From an uncultured Candidatus Melainabacteria bacterium (GTDB lineage Bacteria > Cyanobacteriota > Vampirovibrionia > Gastranaerophilales > Gastranaerophilaceae): a DNA stretch of 64,000 nucleotides. Under the pieces are notes generated by a model. The model was not told the DNA's origin. It saw only the letters and a program-made list of their open reading frames with translations, and made no database searches. The stretch is from the NCBI GenBank assembly GCA_949927415.1, contig CATLFB010000003.1, positions 1-64,000 on the forward strand, in the 5' to 3' direction. Shown piece by piece: positions 1-8,840 of the stretch (position 1 is the stretch's first letter; each line of letters opens with the position of its first letter). Made by a program: the position numbers and the translations under genes.

Positions 1-495
1 TCGAATTCGGTATTTGAAAGTGCAAGCTATTCCGTAGTTGGCGGAGTGTCTAACGAAAGCCTGACACAGAGCGGTAAGACCTTAATGAAACCGTCAGGTG
101 ATGTTAGCGTTACTGTCAATTACAAGAAAAAAGCTTCACAGGCAACTGGGGAAACTACAAAATGTGAATTTCGGTATAGAGTGTTTAGCACCGGTACTTC
201 TTATAATGGTTTTGCTGGCCAGGTAATCTACAGTTTAGGTTGCAGTGGCAAGACTCAATTTAGTTCAGGTAACACCATCTCAGTAAATCTACCTTGTGTA
301 TCGGATGTAGTAAAGATAGATTTGAGCGGTAAAACTGGAGATCAGCTAGGTTCAAGCGGTATACTTCAATCAAAGTTATATGAACAATGTCTTCCTCAGT
401 CATGTATGTATGATGTTGCCACTTGCGCGTCTGTTTATGTAAGAGGCGCAGAATCAACGTGGGTAACGGTTACCTCAACCCAAAGTGGCTTATAA
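1..495 (+). CDS. C-terminal part of a Ser/Thr/Gly-rich, cysteine-containing protein
   Basis: The frame is open from the first base of the window, so the start lies upstream; a GTG at 46 is only an internal codon. About 164 residues are visible. They are rich in Ser, Thr, Gly and Val with seven spaced cysteines and no clear membrane segment, the kind of composition seen in extracytoplasmic beta-rich proteins with disulfides. No family is recognised. The gene ends in TAA and is followed by a strong rho-independent terminator, so it closes its transcription unit. Secretion is an inference from composition only, because the N-terminus is missing. Confidence 0.6.
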   Translation, partial: SNSVFESASYSVVGGVSNESLTQSGKTLMKPSGDVSVTVNYKKKASQATGETTKCEFRYRVFSTGTSYNGFAGQVIYSLGCSGKTQFSSGNTISVNLPCVSDVVKIDLSGKTGDQLGSSGILQSKLYEQCLPQSCMYDVATCASVYVRGAESTWVTVTSTQSGL

Positions 496-520
496 ATTAA
501 TCAAAAAAACTTTTTGCTCC

Positions 521-548
521 AAGGCGCTTAGAAATAAGCGCCTTTTTT
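521..548 (+). terminator. Rho-independent terminator
   Basis: A perfect 10-bp stem (AAGGCGCTTA / TAAGCGCCTT) with a GAAA tetraloop runs into a T-rich tract, 25 nt after the stop of the first gene. Confidence 0.93.
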
Positions 549-622
549 ATTTGTAAATAAACTAATAATGCGGCGGGGTGTTTTTTACTGAAATTTTAGA
601 GTATTCATCTGTGAATCCCGTC

Positions 623-651
623 TTTACATATAAATTTCAGCATTGTATAAT
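623..651 (+). promoter_or_regulatory. Sigma-70-type promoter of glyS
   Basis: TTTACA (623-628), 17 nt, TATAAT (646-651). Transcription would begin near 658 and give a leader of about 48 nt before glyS. Confidence 0.75.
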
Positions 652-660
652 TTAGAAAAA

Positions 661-681
661 GGCTTGGTTTTGAGACAAGCC
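661..681 (+). other. Hairpin in the glyS leader
   Basis: GGCTTG and CAAGCC form a 6-bp stem with a 9-nt loop at the very 5' end of the predicted glyS transcript. It is too small to be a T-box. It may protect the 5' end or slow transcription; its function is unknown. Confidence 0.4.
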
Positions 682-705
682 GTCACACAAGAATAAAGGC
701 AGGAT

Positions 706-2766
706 ATGAGTAAATATTTATTGGAAATCGGTACAGAAGAATTGCCATATAGATTTATACCGTCGGCAATCACGCAGTTACAAAAACTTTTTGAAGATTT
801 TTTGAACAATAATAAAGTCGGATTTAATGATGTTAAAGTTTATGCAACCCCGCGCCGTTTAGCGGTTATTGTTGACGGGCTCGAAAGTCAAAGTCCGGAT
901 GAAGTCAAGGTTGTAAAAGGCCCGATTAAAAAGGTTGCTTATGATGAGAATGGAAATCTTTCAAAAGCCGGTCTAGGGTTTGCAAACAAAAACGGTGTAT
1001 CGGCAGAAGATTTGTATGTCGAAAATGATTATGTCCATGCTAAAATCCTTATCAAAGGAAAATCTATTGTTGAACTTTTGCAGGAAAATGTTCCGGCGCT
1101 TGTTCTCAAGCTTCAAGGCTCTCACTTTATGAGATGGGCTGATAATGAAGAAAAATTCTCGCGTCCTATCAGATGGATTGTTTCTATTCTTGACAGAGAT
1201 GAAGTTAAAATAAAAATTATTGATAAAGAAAGTTCGAATGTTTCCCGCGGCCACAGGTTTGCGCAAGCCTCCGTTGTTATCGGGCATCCGGATGATTACG
1301 TTGAATTGATGCGCAACTGCTGTGTTATCGTTGATCAAAACGAGCGCAGAGAGCGTATTGTTGAAAGAGCAAAATCAGAAGCTGCAAAGTTTGGTGCAGA
1401 ACCTTATTATACAGAAGATTTGCTGGATGAAGTTACTTTCATTACGGAATATCCCGTTCCGGCAGTGTGCGATTTCAGCGAAGAGTATCTGAAATTGCCG
1501 GAAGAACTTGTCGTAACGGTCATGGCTGTTCATCAGAGATATTTTGCGCTTTACAAGGACGGCAAACTTATTAATAAATTTATTACGATGACAAACTATC
1601 TTGGAGATGAGTTTGAAAATATTAAAGCCGGCAACGTTCGCGTAATCAAGGCCCGCCTTGATGATGCCGTGTTCTTCTTTAATGAAGATACGAAAAAGCC
1701 GCTTGAAGGTTATGTGGAAGACCTTAAGGGAATCACCTTCCAAAAAGGCATGGGCACAATGTTTGACAAGGCTCAAAGACTTGTTAAATTGTCCAGAAAT
1801 ATTTGCAATCAGCTTGGTATCAAAGATTCAAGAACAATCGAGAGAACTGCACTTTTGTGTAAAGCTGATTTGACAACAAATCTTGTGTTTGAATTCACAG
1901 AACTTCAAGGCTATATCGGTGCTGATTATGCGCGAGTTTCGGGCGAAGTTCCTGCGGTTGCGGAAGGTATTAAAGAGCATTACTTCCCGCTGAATGCCGA
2001 AAGTGAGACCGCAAAAGGAATTGAAGGTCAAATTGTCGGAATCGCTGACAAAATCGATACTATCGCGGCAGTTTTTGCAGAAGGTAAAAAGCCGACAGGT
2101 TCTTCTGACCCGTTGGGCGTACGTCGTGCAGCTCTGGGTATTATCAGAACGATTTTTGCGGCGGATTTGAATATTGATTTGACGGATTTGATTCATCAAA
2201 CATTGCTTCATCTTCCGGTTGCAGTTGAAGGCGAAAGTTTCGGCGACAAAATCAAAAAAGCCGCAGGCTCTTGCGTAAACAGAGTTTCCGGAAAAGTTTC
2301 AGATGAAATTAACGAATTTATTGTTCAGAGATTGATAATTTATCTTTCTGACAAATATTCTAAAAATGTTCTGGAAGCATGCGCGGCAAACAGCGACCCG
2401 CTGGAAAATCTTGCGGATTATCTTGACAGAGTTAAAGTTGTTTCAAAACTTGAAAGTCCTGCAATGCTTGAGAGTGCAAAACGAGTAAGCAGACTTTTGA
2501 AAGAGCCGGTTAATATTGCAGTAAATCCGGATTTGTTCGATGCTCCGGCTGAATCAGAACTTTACAAGCAAATCAACATGGTTGATGAACTTAACGACTA
2601 CGAAAAATACTTGGGCGAGTTGGAAGAAATCAATCCTGCGGTTGAAAAGTTCTTTGCGGATGTTCTGGTCATGGATAAAGACGAAAGAATCAAACAAAAC
2701 CGTCTTGCTTTGTTGAATCAATTGAAGCAAAAGTATGATTATATCGCTGATTTCAGTAAATTATAA
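706..2766 (+). CDS. glyS: Glycyl-tRNA synthetase beta subunit
   Basis: This is the beta subunit of the heterotetrameric bacterial glycyl-tRNA synthetase, which attaches glycine to tRNA-Gly in the cytoplasm. The 686-residue length fits the family (about 690). The N-terminus 'MSKYLLEIGTEELP' is the hallmark opening, followed by the HD-like central part and a DALR-type anticodon-binding C-terminus from about residue 580. The ATG is preceded by AAGGCAGG. The alpha subunit gene glyQ, often adjacent, is not next to it here. A consensus promoter at 623-651 drives it alone. Confidence 0.95.
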   Translation: MSKYLLEIGTEELPYRFIPSAITQLQKLFEDFLNNNKVGFNDVKVYATPRRLAVIVDGLESQSPDEVKVVKGPIKKVAYDENGNLSKAGLGFANKNGVSAEDLYVENDYVHAKILIKGKSIVELLQENVPALVLKLQGSHFMRWADNEEKFSRPIRWIVSILDRDEVKIKIIDKESSNVSRGHRFAQASVVIGHPDDYVELMRNCCVIVDQNERRERIVERAKSEAAKFGAEPYYTEDLLDEVTFITEYPVPAVCDFSEEYLKLPEELVVTVMAVHQRYFALYKDGKLINKFITMTNYLGDEFENIKAGNVRVIKARLDDAVFFFNEDTKKPLEGYVEDLKGITFQKGMGTMFDKAQRLVKLSRNICNQLGIKDSRTIERTALLCKADLTTNLVFEFTELQGYIGADYARVSGEVPAVAEGIKEHYFPLNAESETAKGIEGQIVGIADKIDTIAAVFAEGKKPTGSSDPLGVRRAALGIIRTIFAADLNIDLTDLIHQTLLHLPVAVEGESFGDKIKKAAGSCVNRVSGKVSDEINEFIVQRLIIYLSDKYSKNVLEACAANSDPLENLADYLDRVKVVSKLESPAMLESAKRVSRLLKEPVNIAVNPDLFDAPAESELYKQINMVDELNDYEKYLGELEEINPAVEKFFADVLVMDKDERIKQNRLALLNQLKQKYDYIADFSKL

Positions 2767-2879
2767 AGAATTGTAAATAAACTGATAAAAATGGTAAATT
2801 ATTTTTTTCAGGCGATTTTATAATGGTACAATAAAGGAAATCAAAAAAATAAGTGTAGCAAACGTAGAGGTAAACATTT

Positions 2880-3194
2880 ATGCTAAACAGGCTTAAAAAT
2901 CTCAAAATAGTTAAAAATTTGAAGGAAAATTTATCGCCAAAATTGCGATGGCTAATGTTTGCCAAAGACTATAAGGAAAAATCATCGGCTGATTATATTA
3001 AAATGGTAACAGGCTTAGATGATTTGAAATCGAATTCTGACGAACTAAGGCTGGAAGCAATGGTCAGAGAACAACTCAGGGACGAATTTCCGAATATTGA
3101 GAACATGAAATCTTATGAGTTATTAGTGGATGCAGTGATGCATAATTTAAAGAAAAAACAGCTTCAAGCCGGCGATAACATAGATTTTTCATAG
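2880..3194 (+). CDS. Conserved-looking hypothetical protein, 104 aa
   Basis: A small, charged, helix-rich cytoplasmic protein with no signal peptide and no recognised domain. The N-terminal 25 residues are strongly basic (repeated Lys/Leu); the rest is acidic and amphipathic. The start has a good ribosome-binding site (AGAGG, 9 nt before ATG). It is monocistronic: an AT-rich leader follows glyS and a terminator follows at 3243. Function unknown. Confidence 0.7.
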   Translation: MLNRLKNLKIVKNLKENLSPKLRWLMFAKDYKEKSSADYIKMVTGLDDLKSNSDELRLEAMVREQLRDEFPNIENMKSYELLVDAVMHNLKKKQLQAGDNIDFS

Positions 3195-3242
3195 AAATCT
3201 TTAATGTTAATGTTATCAATACGCAGGTGACTGCAACAGACA

Positions 3243-3273
3243 AATAATACCTCCTCGGGGGTGTTATTTTTTT
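3243..3273 (+). terminator. Rho-independent terminator
   Basis: AATAATACCTCC pairs with GGGGGTGTTATT (two G-T pairs) and is followed by seven T residues. Confidence 0.85.
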
Positions 3274-3472
3274 ATTGATAAAAATATATTGAAGATGTGT
3301 ACATTGACATAAGATATGTTATTTGAATGAAAATTTATTATTAATAATGACAAATATTTTTCGATTAATATAGGCTTCAAGCCTTCAGTTTTTGCATGTT
3401 TTGTTTTGCTATTGCGAGCGTTCAAATGCTTAGACGGGGCTGGTTTTTGCGAGTCTTTCATCCTCTCAACCT

Positions 3473-3603
3473 TCACAAAAATCTCCAAACTCCCACGTCG
3501 TCATTGCGAGCGGACGCGTACTCACGAGCATCCTGTTTCTTCGCCTCCTCATCTCACTTACCGTCACAAGAACCTCCAAATGCCCACGTTGTCATTGCGA
3601 GCG
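3473..3603. repeat. Two 40-bp direct repeats ending in 'GTCATTGCGAGCG'
   Basis: Copies at 3473-3512 and 3564-3603 differ at only a few positions and share the ending GTCATTGCGAGCG. The second copy continues into 'tatgcgaagcaatccag', the form of a widespread bacterial intergenic repeat (GTCATTGCGAGC...GAAGCAATCC). A degenerate third copy lies near 3411. Confidence 0.75.
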
Positions 3604-3669
3604 TATGCGAAGCAATCCAGCTAATAGTTTCATGTTCAAAACTGTGAAAAATTTAATTAAATTCTTTTA

Positions 3670-3850
3670 TATTGTCTCCGACGGGTCCTCCGCGGACGGC
3701 GGTCACTTCTTGTTTGCCCGCGTTTAACGGGTCTACGGGTTGCTCCGCCGGCTCCACGCCGCCGTGTGCACCCTTCGCCCTCAGCGGGCAATCCGCTTTG
3801 GCGGCAAAGTTACGCAAACCGCCGGCCTGCACTTCATAAGCTAATCAATT
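3670..3850. other. GC-rich non-coding patch
   Basis: The base composition rises sharply over the AT-rich surroundings. It contains the inverted pair TTGCCCGC (near 3714) / GCGGGCAA (near 3784) and a GGCGG...CCGCC hairpin near 3800. No long frame crosses it. It could be a repeat-family member or the remnant of an element. Confidence 0.45.
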
Positions 3851-4161
3851 GTAACGCTCAAGCCGTAACAGGCAAACTCGCTAGATTTTCATGATTTTGT
3901 GACTATATTCTTCTACCGCCCCGCTCAGACAATGCCTGTTTTGTTGTTCTTTCGCTAACATTGATTGCGTACTGCGTTAAGGCCGGATTCAACACAGCAT
4001 GCCACGGGGGGGAGTTTGGAAAAGTTTTCTTTTATGCGGAGACGGTGAGCGCGAAGATTTTTGTCTGAAATTTGACGGGGATGTAAGGGTTATATAAAAA
4101 ACGCGCTTTCACAAACTGCGCAGGCCGTGAATAACATATCTTATTTACAAAGGAGAATATC

Positions 4162-4398
4162 ATGACAACAACAATTATCGGCGTTAATCTTGAAAACAGA
4201 ATCGAAACCGCTATCGAATTCCAAAAAATAATTACCGAATTCGGCTGCGAAATCAGAACAAGAATAGGTCTTCACCCTTCAATCAGTGAAGTTTGTCTTA
4301 ATCGCGGCATTGTTCTTCTCGAAGTCAGCGGTCATGCGGAACTTCTGATAAGCAAATTGAAAGAACACTGGGAAATCCAATTGATGTGTTTTGAATAA
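4162..4398 (+). CDS. Small ACT-like protein, similar to the TM1266-type hydrogenase regulator
   Basis: A 78-residue cytoplasmic protein. The pattern 'IGVNLENRIETA...EFGCEIRTRIGLH...GIVLLEVSG' follows the beta-alpha-beta layout of the small ferredoxin-fold/ACT-like proteins annotated as iron-only hydrogenase system regulator. Such proteins sense a ligand as dimers. The start has a strong ribosome-binding site (AAAGGAGAA). No hydrogenase maturation gene lies nearby, so the hydrogenase link is a family association only. Confidence 0.6.
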   Translation: MTTTIIGVNLENRIETAIEFQKIITEFGCEIRTRIGLHPSISEVCLNRGIVLLEVSGHAELLISKLKEHWEIQLMCFE

Positions 4399-4583
4399 AC
4401 AAGAAATTTAAAACTAATTTGCCGGCGCTGATTAATGGCGAAACTTGGCCGGAACCTTTTCTGAATCTGATTCAGAATCCTTTGTCTGCTGCGAAAATTT
4501 CCCAAATAATAATTTTTGTAAATATTAACCGCGCTGCTAGCAAAAAATAATATTCACATGCCTTCTACCTGTTGGGAAATAAT

Positions 4584-6128
4584 ATGATAGCGCCCATTAA
4601 TCAAAATACGTCGAATTTAGTTCAGCAAGCTGTCCTTGCAAAATCGTCAAAAGGCCGCGAACAACAGCATCCGCCGGCAAGGGCAAGCATATTTTACATT
4701 AATGATTTTCATGGCAAATCCATAAATATTGAAAGGACGATGACAGCATCTAATGCTTATGATAATTTTACACCGTCTGTAAAAACTGATAAACTGAAGT
4801 TTTCGTCAGGAGATATCCAACTCGGCGAAATCGAGAAAGTAAATGAAGTTGCTGTTGCCGGCCAAAATGCCCTCCATATAATGGCTTCTGCCACCGGAAA
4901 CCATGAATATGACATGCCGAAAGGTATTCATAAGATTATTCCGGATATGAAATACCGACTTCTGGCTTGCAATATTGATATAAGAAATGAATATCCGCTT
5001 TCTAAAAAAGTCGAAAAATCTTATGTTCAGGAAATTAACGGGAATAAATACGGTGTAATCGGAACCGCACCGACAGATTTGATTTCCCGCCTGAAATACA
5101 GCAGACTGTTTGACAAGCATGAAATCCATAATATTGATAAATCAATCAAAGATATTCAAGCCGAAGTTGACAAACTGAAATCGCAAGGAATTAATAAAAT
5201 AATTCTTCTTTCACATCTCGGCTTTGGATATGACAGAAAAGTCGCGCAGGAAACAGACGGTGTTGATATAATTCTTGGCGGACATTCGCATAACCTTGTA
5301 CTGGATGTAAAAGAAGGCGAAAATCTGCTCTATGATAAATCCGGCAACCCTGTTGTTATCACGCAGGCCGGCCGTGACGGCAAGTATTTCGGAGTTCTGA
5401 ACGTTGAATTCGACAAAAACGGCGTGATTAAAAAAGTTCAAAATAACGTAACTCCAACCCGCGGGTTCAAGCGGAATGCACCTTTAAGATATGTTTTCGA
5501 AAAGATTTTAGGCAAACCTGAAATTGTCGGGGATGTAAAATATGCAGCGCCACCGATAGTTAATGATTTGACTGATCCTAATCCTCATGCGCAGTTCATT
5601 GTTGATTGCATGAAAGAGGATTTGGATGCTGATATTGCACTTTTGAGCGCCGCAAATGTCAGAGGGTATTTTGAAGGCGGAAAACTGGATACAAGAGTTC
5701 TCGAGGATATGTCTCCTTTTAAAAACAATCTTACAATAACACCCTACACAGAAAAAGAAATAGTGGAAGCCTTAAAAGCAACTGCAAAATCAGTTGTGAA
5801 TATGAATAACAAACCCGGGATAATTCATCCATCCGGCCTGAGATATAAAATAAACAAAAACGGTGAAATTTCAGACTTATACTTCAAAGACAAAACCGGC
5901 AAGGAAACGAAAATTGACGTTGACAATCCGCGCGAAGACAAAATTTACAGAACGGTTATCAACGATTACTATGCAATGGGCAAAGATAACCTTTCAATGC
6001 TGAACAAAATCGACTGGGCAGAAAAAATATTCGACTTTGATTTTACGAAGTGCGTAAAAGAACATTTCAACCGCGACAAGACGCCAGTAGAAATTAAGGA
6101 CGACGGTAGAATAACATTCATAGACTAA
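4584..6128 (+). CDS. UshA-type 5'-nucleotidase/metallophosphatase without a signal peptide
   Basis: This protein hydrolyses phosphate esters, probably of nucleotides, with two metal ions. The metallophosphatase motifs are in order: 'NDFHGK' (near residue 40), 'SSGD', 'GNHEYD', 'LSHLG' and 'GGHSHN'. The C-terminal nucleotide-recognition domain follows, with 'LLSAANVRG'. Length is 514 residues, as in UshA relatives. UshA is normally exported, but no signal peptide is visible here: the N-terminus 'MIAPINQNT' is polar. An in-frame TTG lies 12 nt upstream, but the ATG at 4584 sits better behind GGGA. A shared bidirectional terminator follows. Confidence 0.85.
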   Translation: MIAPINQNTSNLVQQAVLAKSSKGREQQHPPARASIFYINDFHGKSINIERTMTASNAYDNFTPSVKTDKLKFSSGDIQLGEIEKVNEVAVAGQNALHIMASATGNHEYDMPKGIHKIIPDMKYRLLACNIDIRNEYPLSKKVEKSYVQEINGNKYGVIGTAPTDLISRLKYSRLFDKHEIHNIDKSIKDIQAEVDKLKSQGINKIILLSHLGFGYDRKVAQETDGVDIILGGHSHNLVLDVKEGENLLYDKSGNPVVITQAGRDGKYFGVLNVEFDKNGVIKKVQNNVTPTRGFKRNAPLRYVFEKILGKPEIVGDVKYAAPPIVNDLTDPNPHAQFIVDCMKEDLDADIALLSAANVRGYFEGGKLDTRVLEDMSPFKNNLTITPYTEKEIVEALKATAKSVVNMNNKPGIIHPSGLRYKINKNGEISDLYFKDKTGKETKIDVDNPREDKIYRTVINDYYAMGKDNLSMLNKIDWAEKIFDFDFTKCVKEHFNRDKTPVEIKDDGRITFID

Positions 6129-6160
6129 AAAAGGCCCCTTTTTCAAGGAGCCTTTTAGTT
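6129..6160. terminator. Bidirectional terminator between convergent genes
   Basis: AAAAGGCCCCTT / AAGGAGCCTTTT with one mismatch and a TTTC loop, flanked by A and T runs. It serves the phosphatase on + and the membrane protein on -. Confidence 0.85.
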
Positions 6161-6937
6161 TTAGATTTCTTCGTTTAATTTTATCTTGTCGTAATATATA
6201 TTCGCAACTTCATACGCACAAGAAAAACTTAGCAAATAGCATATATAAGTAAATATTGCGCCTAAAACATATAATAACAGCTCATTCATTGATGTAAACA
6301 GCCCCATTGTGAAAAATAAGAAAATAATTCCGGCAAACGGGAGCATTATTAATGCAACTTTTAATGAAAGCAGAAGCATTGGAATGAATACTTTAGGAAG
6401 ATAAGAAAACAAAAGTACTAATGATACATTCCCCTTAATCTGGTATGATTCAGCAAATCCGGCCAAGATTATCGGGTAGGTAAAAGCAATACAAACTGAA
6501 AGCACTATTAGTGCAAGGTATGCAAACAATGAAACTATCGGAATTATCATGAATAAACCAATAACAATCACAACCGCGAGCATAATTAAAAACCACAGAA
6601 GTCCAAAACCAATCCAAGACCAAAAATGTGCAAATAAGTTTAAGTTCAATTCGGGCATAATCTGAATAGCTTTTACCTTTTGAATGTTTTCTTCTCTATC
6701 ACGGTAAATGCAAAATTTTACAGCGTTATGAGTAAAATGTAAATAATAAAGTCCTACTAATATCTGTACCACAAAAGCGCCTAATCCGGTAAAAAACGCT
6801 AATGTAATATTTTGCTCCTTACCTATCATTTCAAATAAGAACGCCGCAGTTGCTAATCCAAATAAAAACAAATGCTTCTGGGCAACATTCTTGCCCTTGA
6901 ACAGTTTCTGAAATCCTTCAATCAATCCGCCAGCCAT
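6161..6937 (-). CDS. Polytopic membrane protein, 258 aa
   Basis: An integral membrane protein with about six hydrophobic segments: near residues 25-40, 48-70, 112-135, 137-160, 180-205 and 215-240. It has a polar loop at about 75-95. The layout resembles the DUF4013-type glycine-rich membrane proteins, but I cannot place it firmly. The start is set by AAAGGAG six nt upstream. It is transcribed alone, convergent with the phosphatase gene and divergent from prfB. Function unknown. Confidence 0.75.
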   Translation of the reverse strand: MAGGLIEGFQKLFKGKNVAQKHLFLFGLATAAFLFEMIGKEQNITLAFFTGLGAFVVQILVGLYYLHFTHNAVKFCIYRDREENIQKVKAIQIMPELNLNLFAHFWSWIGFGLLWFLIMLAVVIVIGLFMIIPIVSLFAYLALIVLSVCIAFTYPIILAGFAESYQIKGNVSLVLLFSYLPKVFIPMLLLSLKVALIMLPFAGIIFLFFTMGLFTSMNELLLYVLGAIFTYICYLLSFSCAYEVANIYYDKIKLNEEI

Positions 6938-7002
6938 AAAATCTCCTTTCGTTAATTCTCATGTATTATATCATTTTATCCTTAATTTGTATCCCTTGTT
7001 TG

Positions 7003-7031
7003 TTGTAGAATCAGTATTTTTGTATTAAAAT
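7003..7031 (+). promoter_or_regulatory. Leaderless-type promoter of prfB
   Basis: TTGTAG (7003-7008), 17 nt, TAAAAT (7026-7031), then exactly 6 nt to the prfB ATG. No Shine-Dalgarno precedes the ATG. Confidence 0.55.
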
Positions 7032-7037
7032 TGTTTT

Positions 7038-8130
7038 ATGGAAACTGAATTAAAACAACTAATCTCAATTTTAAAACCGCGATATGAAAAAATAAAGGAG
7101 TGTCTTTGACCCTGCAGGTCTTAAAGAAAAATTGACAAAGCTTGAAGCTGAAATGCAAAGCCCCGATGTCTGGTCTGATAAAACCCGCGTTTCAAAGCTT
7201 GGCGGCCGAATTAAGGAAATCAAAGAAAATCTCGATATGCTCTCCCGCTGGAATTCTACAATCGAAGATGCCGAAGTTTCTCTGGAAATGGCCGATTCCG
7301 ACTTGATTTCAGAATCTTTTGAAAATATAAAAGCGCTTGAAAAAGATATCGACAAATTTGAAATCCTCCTCATGCTTGGCGGCGAATATGATGAAGCTGA
7401 TGCGATTTTGACAATCAACGCAGGTGCCGGCGGCACTGATGCGCAGGATTGGGCAAGTTTGTTACTCAGAATGTATATGCGCTGGGCTGAATCAAAAGGC
7501 TGGAAAGTCGATTTGCTCGACAAGCTCGACGGCGAAGAAGCCGGAATAAAATCAGCCACAATAAAAATCTCCGGCAAATACGCATTTGGTTACTCAAAAG
7601 CTGAAAAAGGCGTGCACCGTCTGGTTCGAATTTCACCCTTCAATGCCAACGGCAAACGCCAGACAAGCTTTGCCTCTCTTGAAGTTTCTCCTCTAATCGA
7701 GGACTTTGAAAAAACAATAACAATCCCGCCGGAAGAACTCGAAATTGACACTATGCGCTCAGGCGGCGCCGGCGGCCAAAACGTTAACAAGGTAGAAACC
7801 GCAGTCAGAATCCTCCACAAACCCACAGGAATCGTCGTAAAATGCCAGCAGGAACGCTCTCAATTGCAAAACAAAGAAAACGCGTTCCAGATTTTGGCCT
7901 CAAAGCTTCTCGCCATACGTCAGGCAGAGCATGAAAAAAAACTTGCCGAGTTGAAAGGCGAAAATGTCGACATAAATTTCGGATCTCAAATCCGTTCATA
8001 CGTTTTTCACCCCTACAAAATGGTTAAAGACCACCGCACAGGCTGTGAAGTCGGAAACGTTGATGCTGTCATGGACGGTGATATTGATGCATTTATTGAT
8101 GCCTTTTTAAAATCAGAGGCGGCAAATTAA
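7038..8130 (+). CDS. prfB: Peptide chain release factor 2, made by programmed +1 frameshift
   Basis: RF2 recognises UGA and UAA stop codons and triggers peptide release. The gene is read as 7038-7106 joined to 7108-8130, giving about 363 residues. The first 23 codons from ATG 7038 end at an in-frame TGA (7107). A +1 shift at CTT-TGA-C joins them to '[16 protein letters not shown]'. The catalytic '[10 protein letters not shown]' motif (GGQ) is at about residues 238-247. The start lacks a Shine-Dalgarno and sits 6 nt after a -10 box, so the mRNA may be leaderless. Confidence 0.95.
7094..7110 (+). promoter_or_regulatory. prfB +1 programmed frameshift site
   Basis: An internal Shine-Dalgarno (AAAGGAG, 7094-7100) sits 3 nt before the slippery CTT followed by TGA and C. 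This is the classical RF2 autoregulation signal: low RF2 lets the ribosome pause at UGA and slip +1. Confidence 0.93.
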
Positions 8131-8149
8131 TGTTTTTGGAAAACATTTG

Positions 8150-8788
8150 CTAGTGCAAAACTGTCTTGTGACAATCCGTTCCGCCGGTTTTTATCAAGTT
8201 AAGTTTTTCTGCGGCTTTTTTTGCGGTGCCGGCTCTGTGAAATTTTAAAAATCTCCTGAAACGCGGATACGGATAATAGCTTTCAATCCCGTCAAGTCCG
8301 AGTTTCATAAGTTTTTTCGCAAATCTTTCTATCGAAATGCACCAGCAGCATGCCGGATGCGCCCAAACAGCGATTCCGCCTGCCTTGTGTATTGCCGCTA
8401 TTAAATCTTTCAGGTTTCTGTTATTAAAAAGTCTGATAATATCAACTTCAGTTTCGCGTTTGTTTCGAGCAAAGAATTTTTGTAACTCCGGACAGTCCTT
8501 ATCCACCCCGTAGGCCAGAAGATGCAAAAATACAGTTCCGCACCAAACATCAAATTCAACACCCGGTATAAGAATCGGCTTGTTTGCCGATTGGCATTCC
8601 CGATAGCCATTCATCGTGTTATGATCAGTGATTGCAATGTATTTGTAACCTTTAATTTCAGCCTGTTCGACAAGGCTTGCAAAATCACCTTCCCCGTCTG
8701 AAAAGTTCGTGTGAATATGCATATTAACTCTCTTCAGGGCAAAATCTTCTTCCGTAAAATTCTTAATTAATTCTTTGTAATTTATCAT
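8150..8788 (-). CDS. PHP-domain metal-dependent phosphoesterase
   Basis: A cytoplasmic phosphoesterase of the PHP family (polymerase/histidinol phosphatase fold), 212 residues. Metal-binding motifs are visible in order: 'NMHIHTNFSDGEG' (residues 22-34), 'AITDHN' (about 53), 'GVEFD' (about 77), 'AHP' (about 141) and a C-terminal 'GGTDCH' (about 203). Relatives include RNase AM/TrpH, which act on nucleic-acid 5' ends or on nucleoside 3',5'-bisphosphates, but substrate cannot be read from sequence. No Shine-Dalgarno is seen before the ATG. Convergent with prfB, 19 bp apart. Confidence 0.85.
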   Translation of the reverse strand: MINYKELIKNFTEEDFALKRVNMHIHTNFSDGEGDFASLVEQAEIKGYKYIAITDHNTMNGYRECQSANKPILIPGVEFDVWCGTVFLHLLAYGVDKDCPELQKFFARNKRETEVDIIRLFNNRNLKDLIAAIHKAGGIAVWAHPACCWCISIERFAKKLMKLGLDGIESYYPYPRFRRFLKFHRAGTAKKAAEKLNLIKTGGTDCHKTVLH

Positions 8789-8840
8789 TGTTTTTCATGC
8801 TTCATTTGTAATAAAATTATTATATAACAAGGGAGAAAAT

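Larger units (their letters stand above)
3274..4161. other. 888-bp intergenic region with repeats and a GC-rich patch
   Basis: No convincing gene is seen. The first 100 bp are AT-rich. From about 3400 the DNA carries 'cattgcgagc' repeats, then a GC-rich patch (about 3670-3850), then 'CCGCTCAGACAATGC' (from 3921), which recurs at 14092. The last 60 bp hold the ribosome-binding site of the next gene. Short open frames in it have repeat-derived, low-complexity translations. Confidence 0.6.

Noticed and set aside
661-681. glyS leader hairpin as a T-box riboswitch
   Set aside because: The leader is only about 48 nt and lacks the specifier loop and antiterminator of a T-box.
3396-3647. Two overlapping frames of 70-80 codons in the repeat region
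   Set aside because: They translate the GTCATTGCGAGC repeats in two frames, have no ribosome-binding site and no protein-like pattern.
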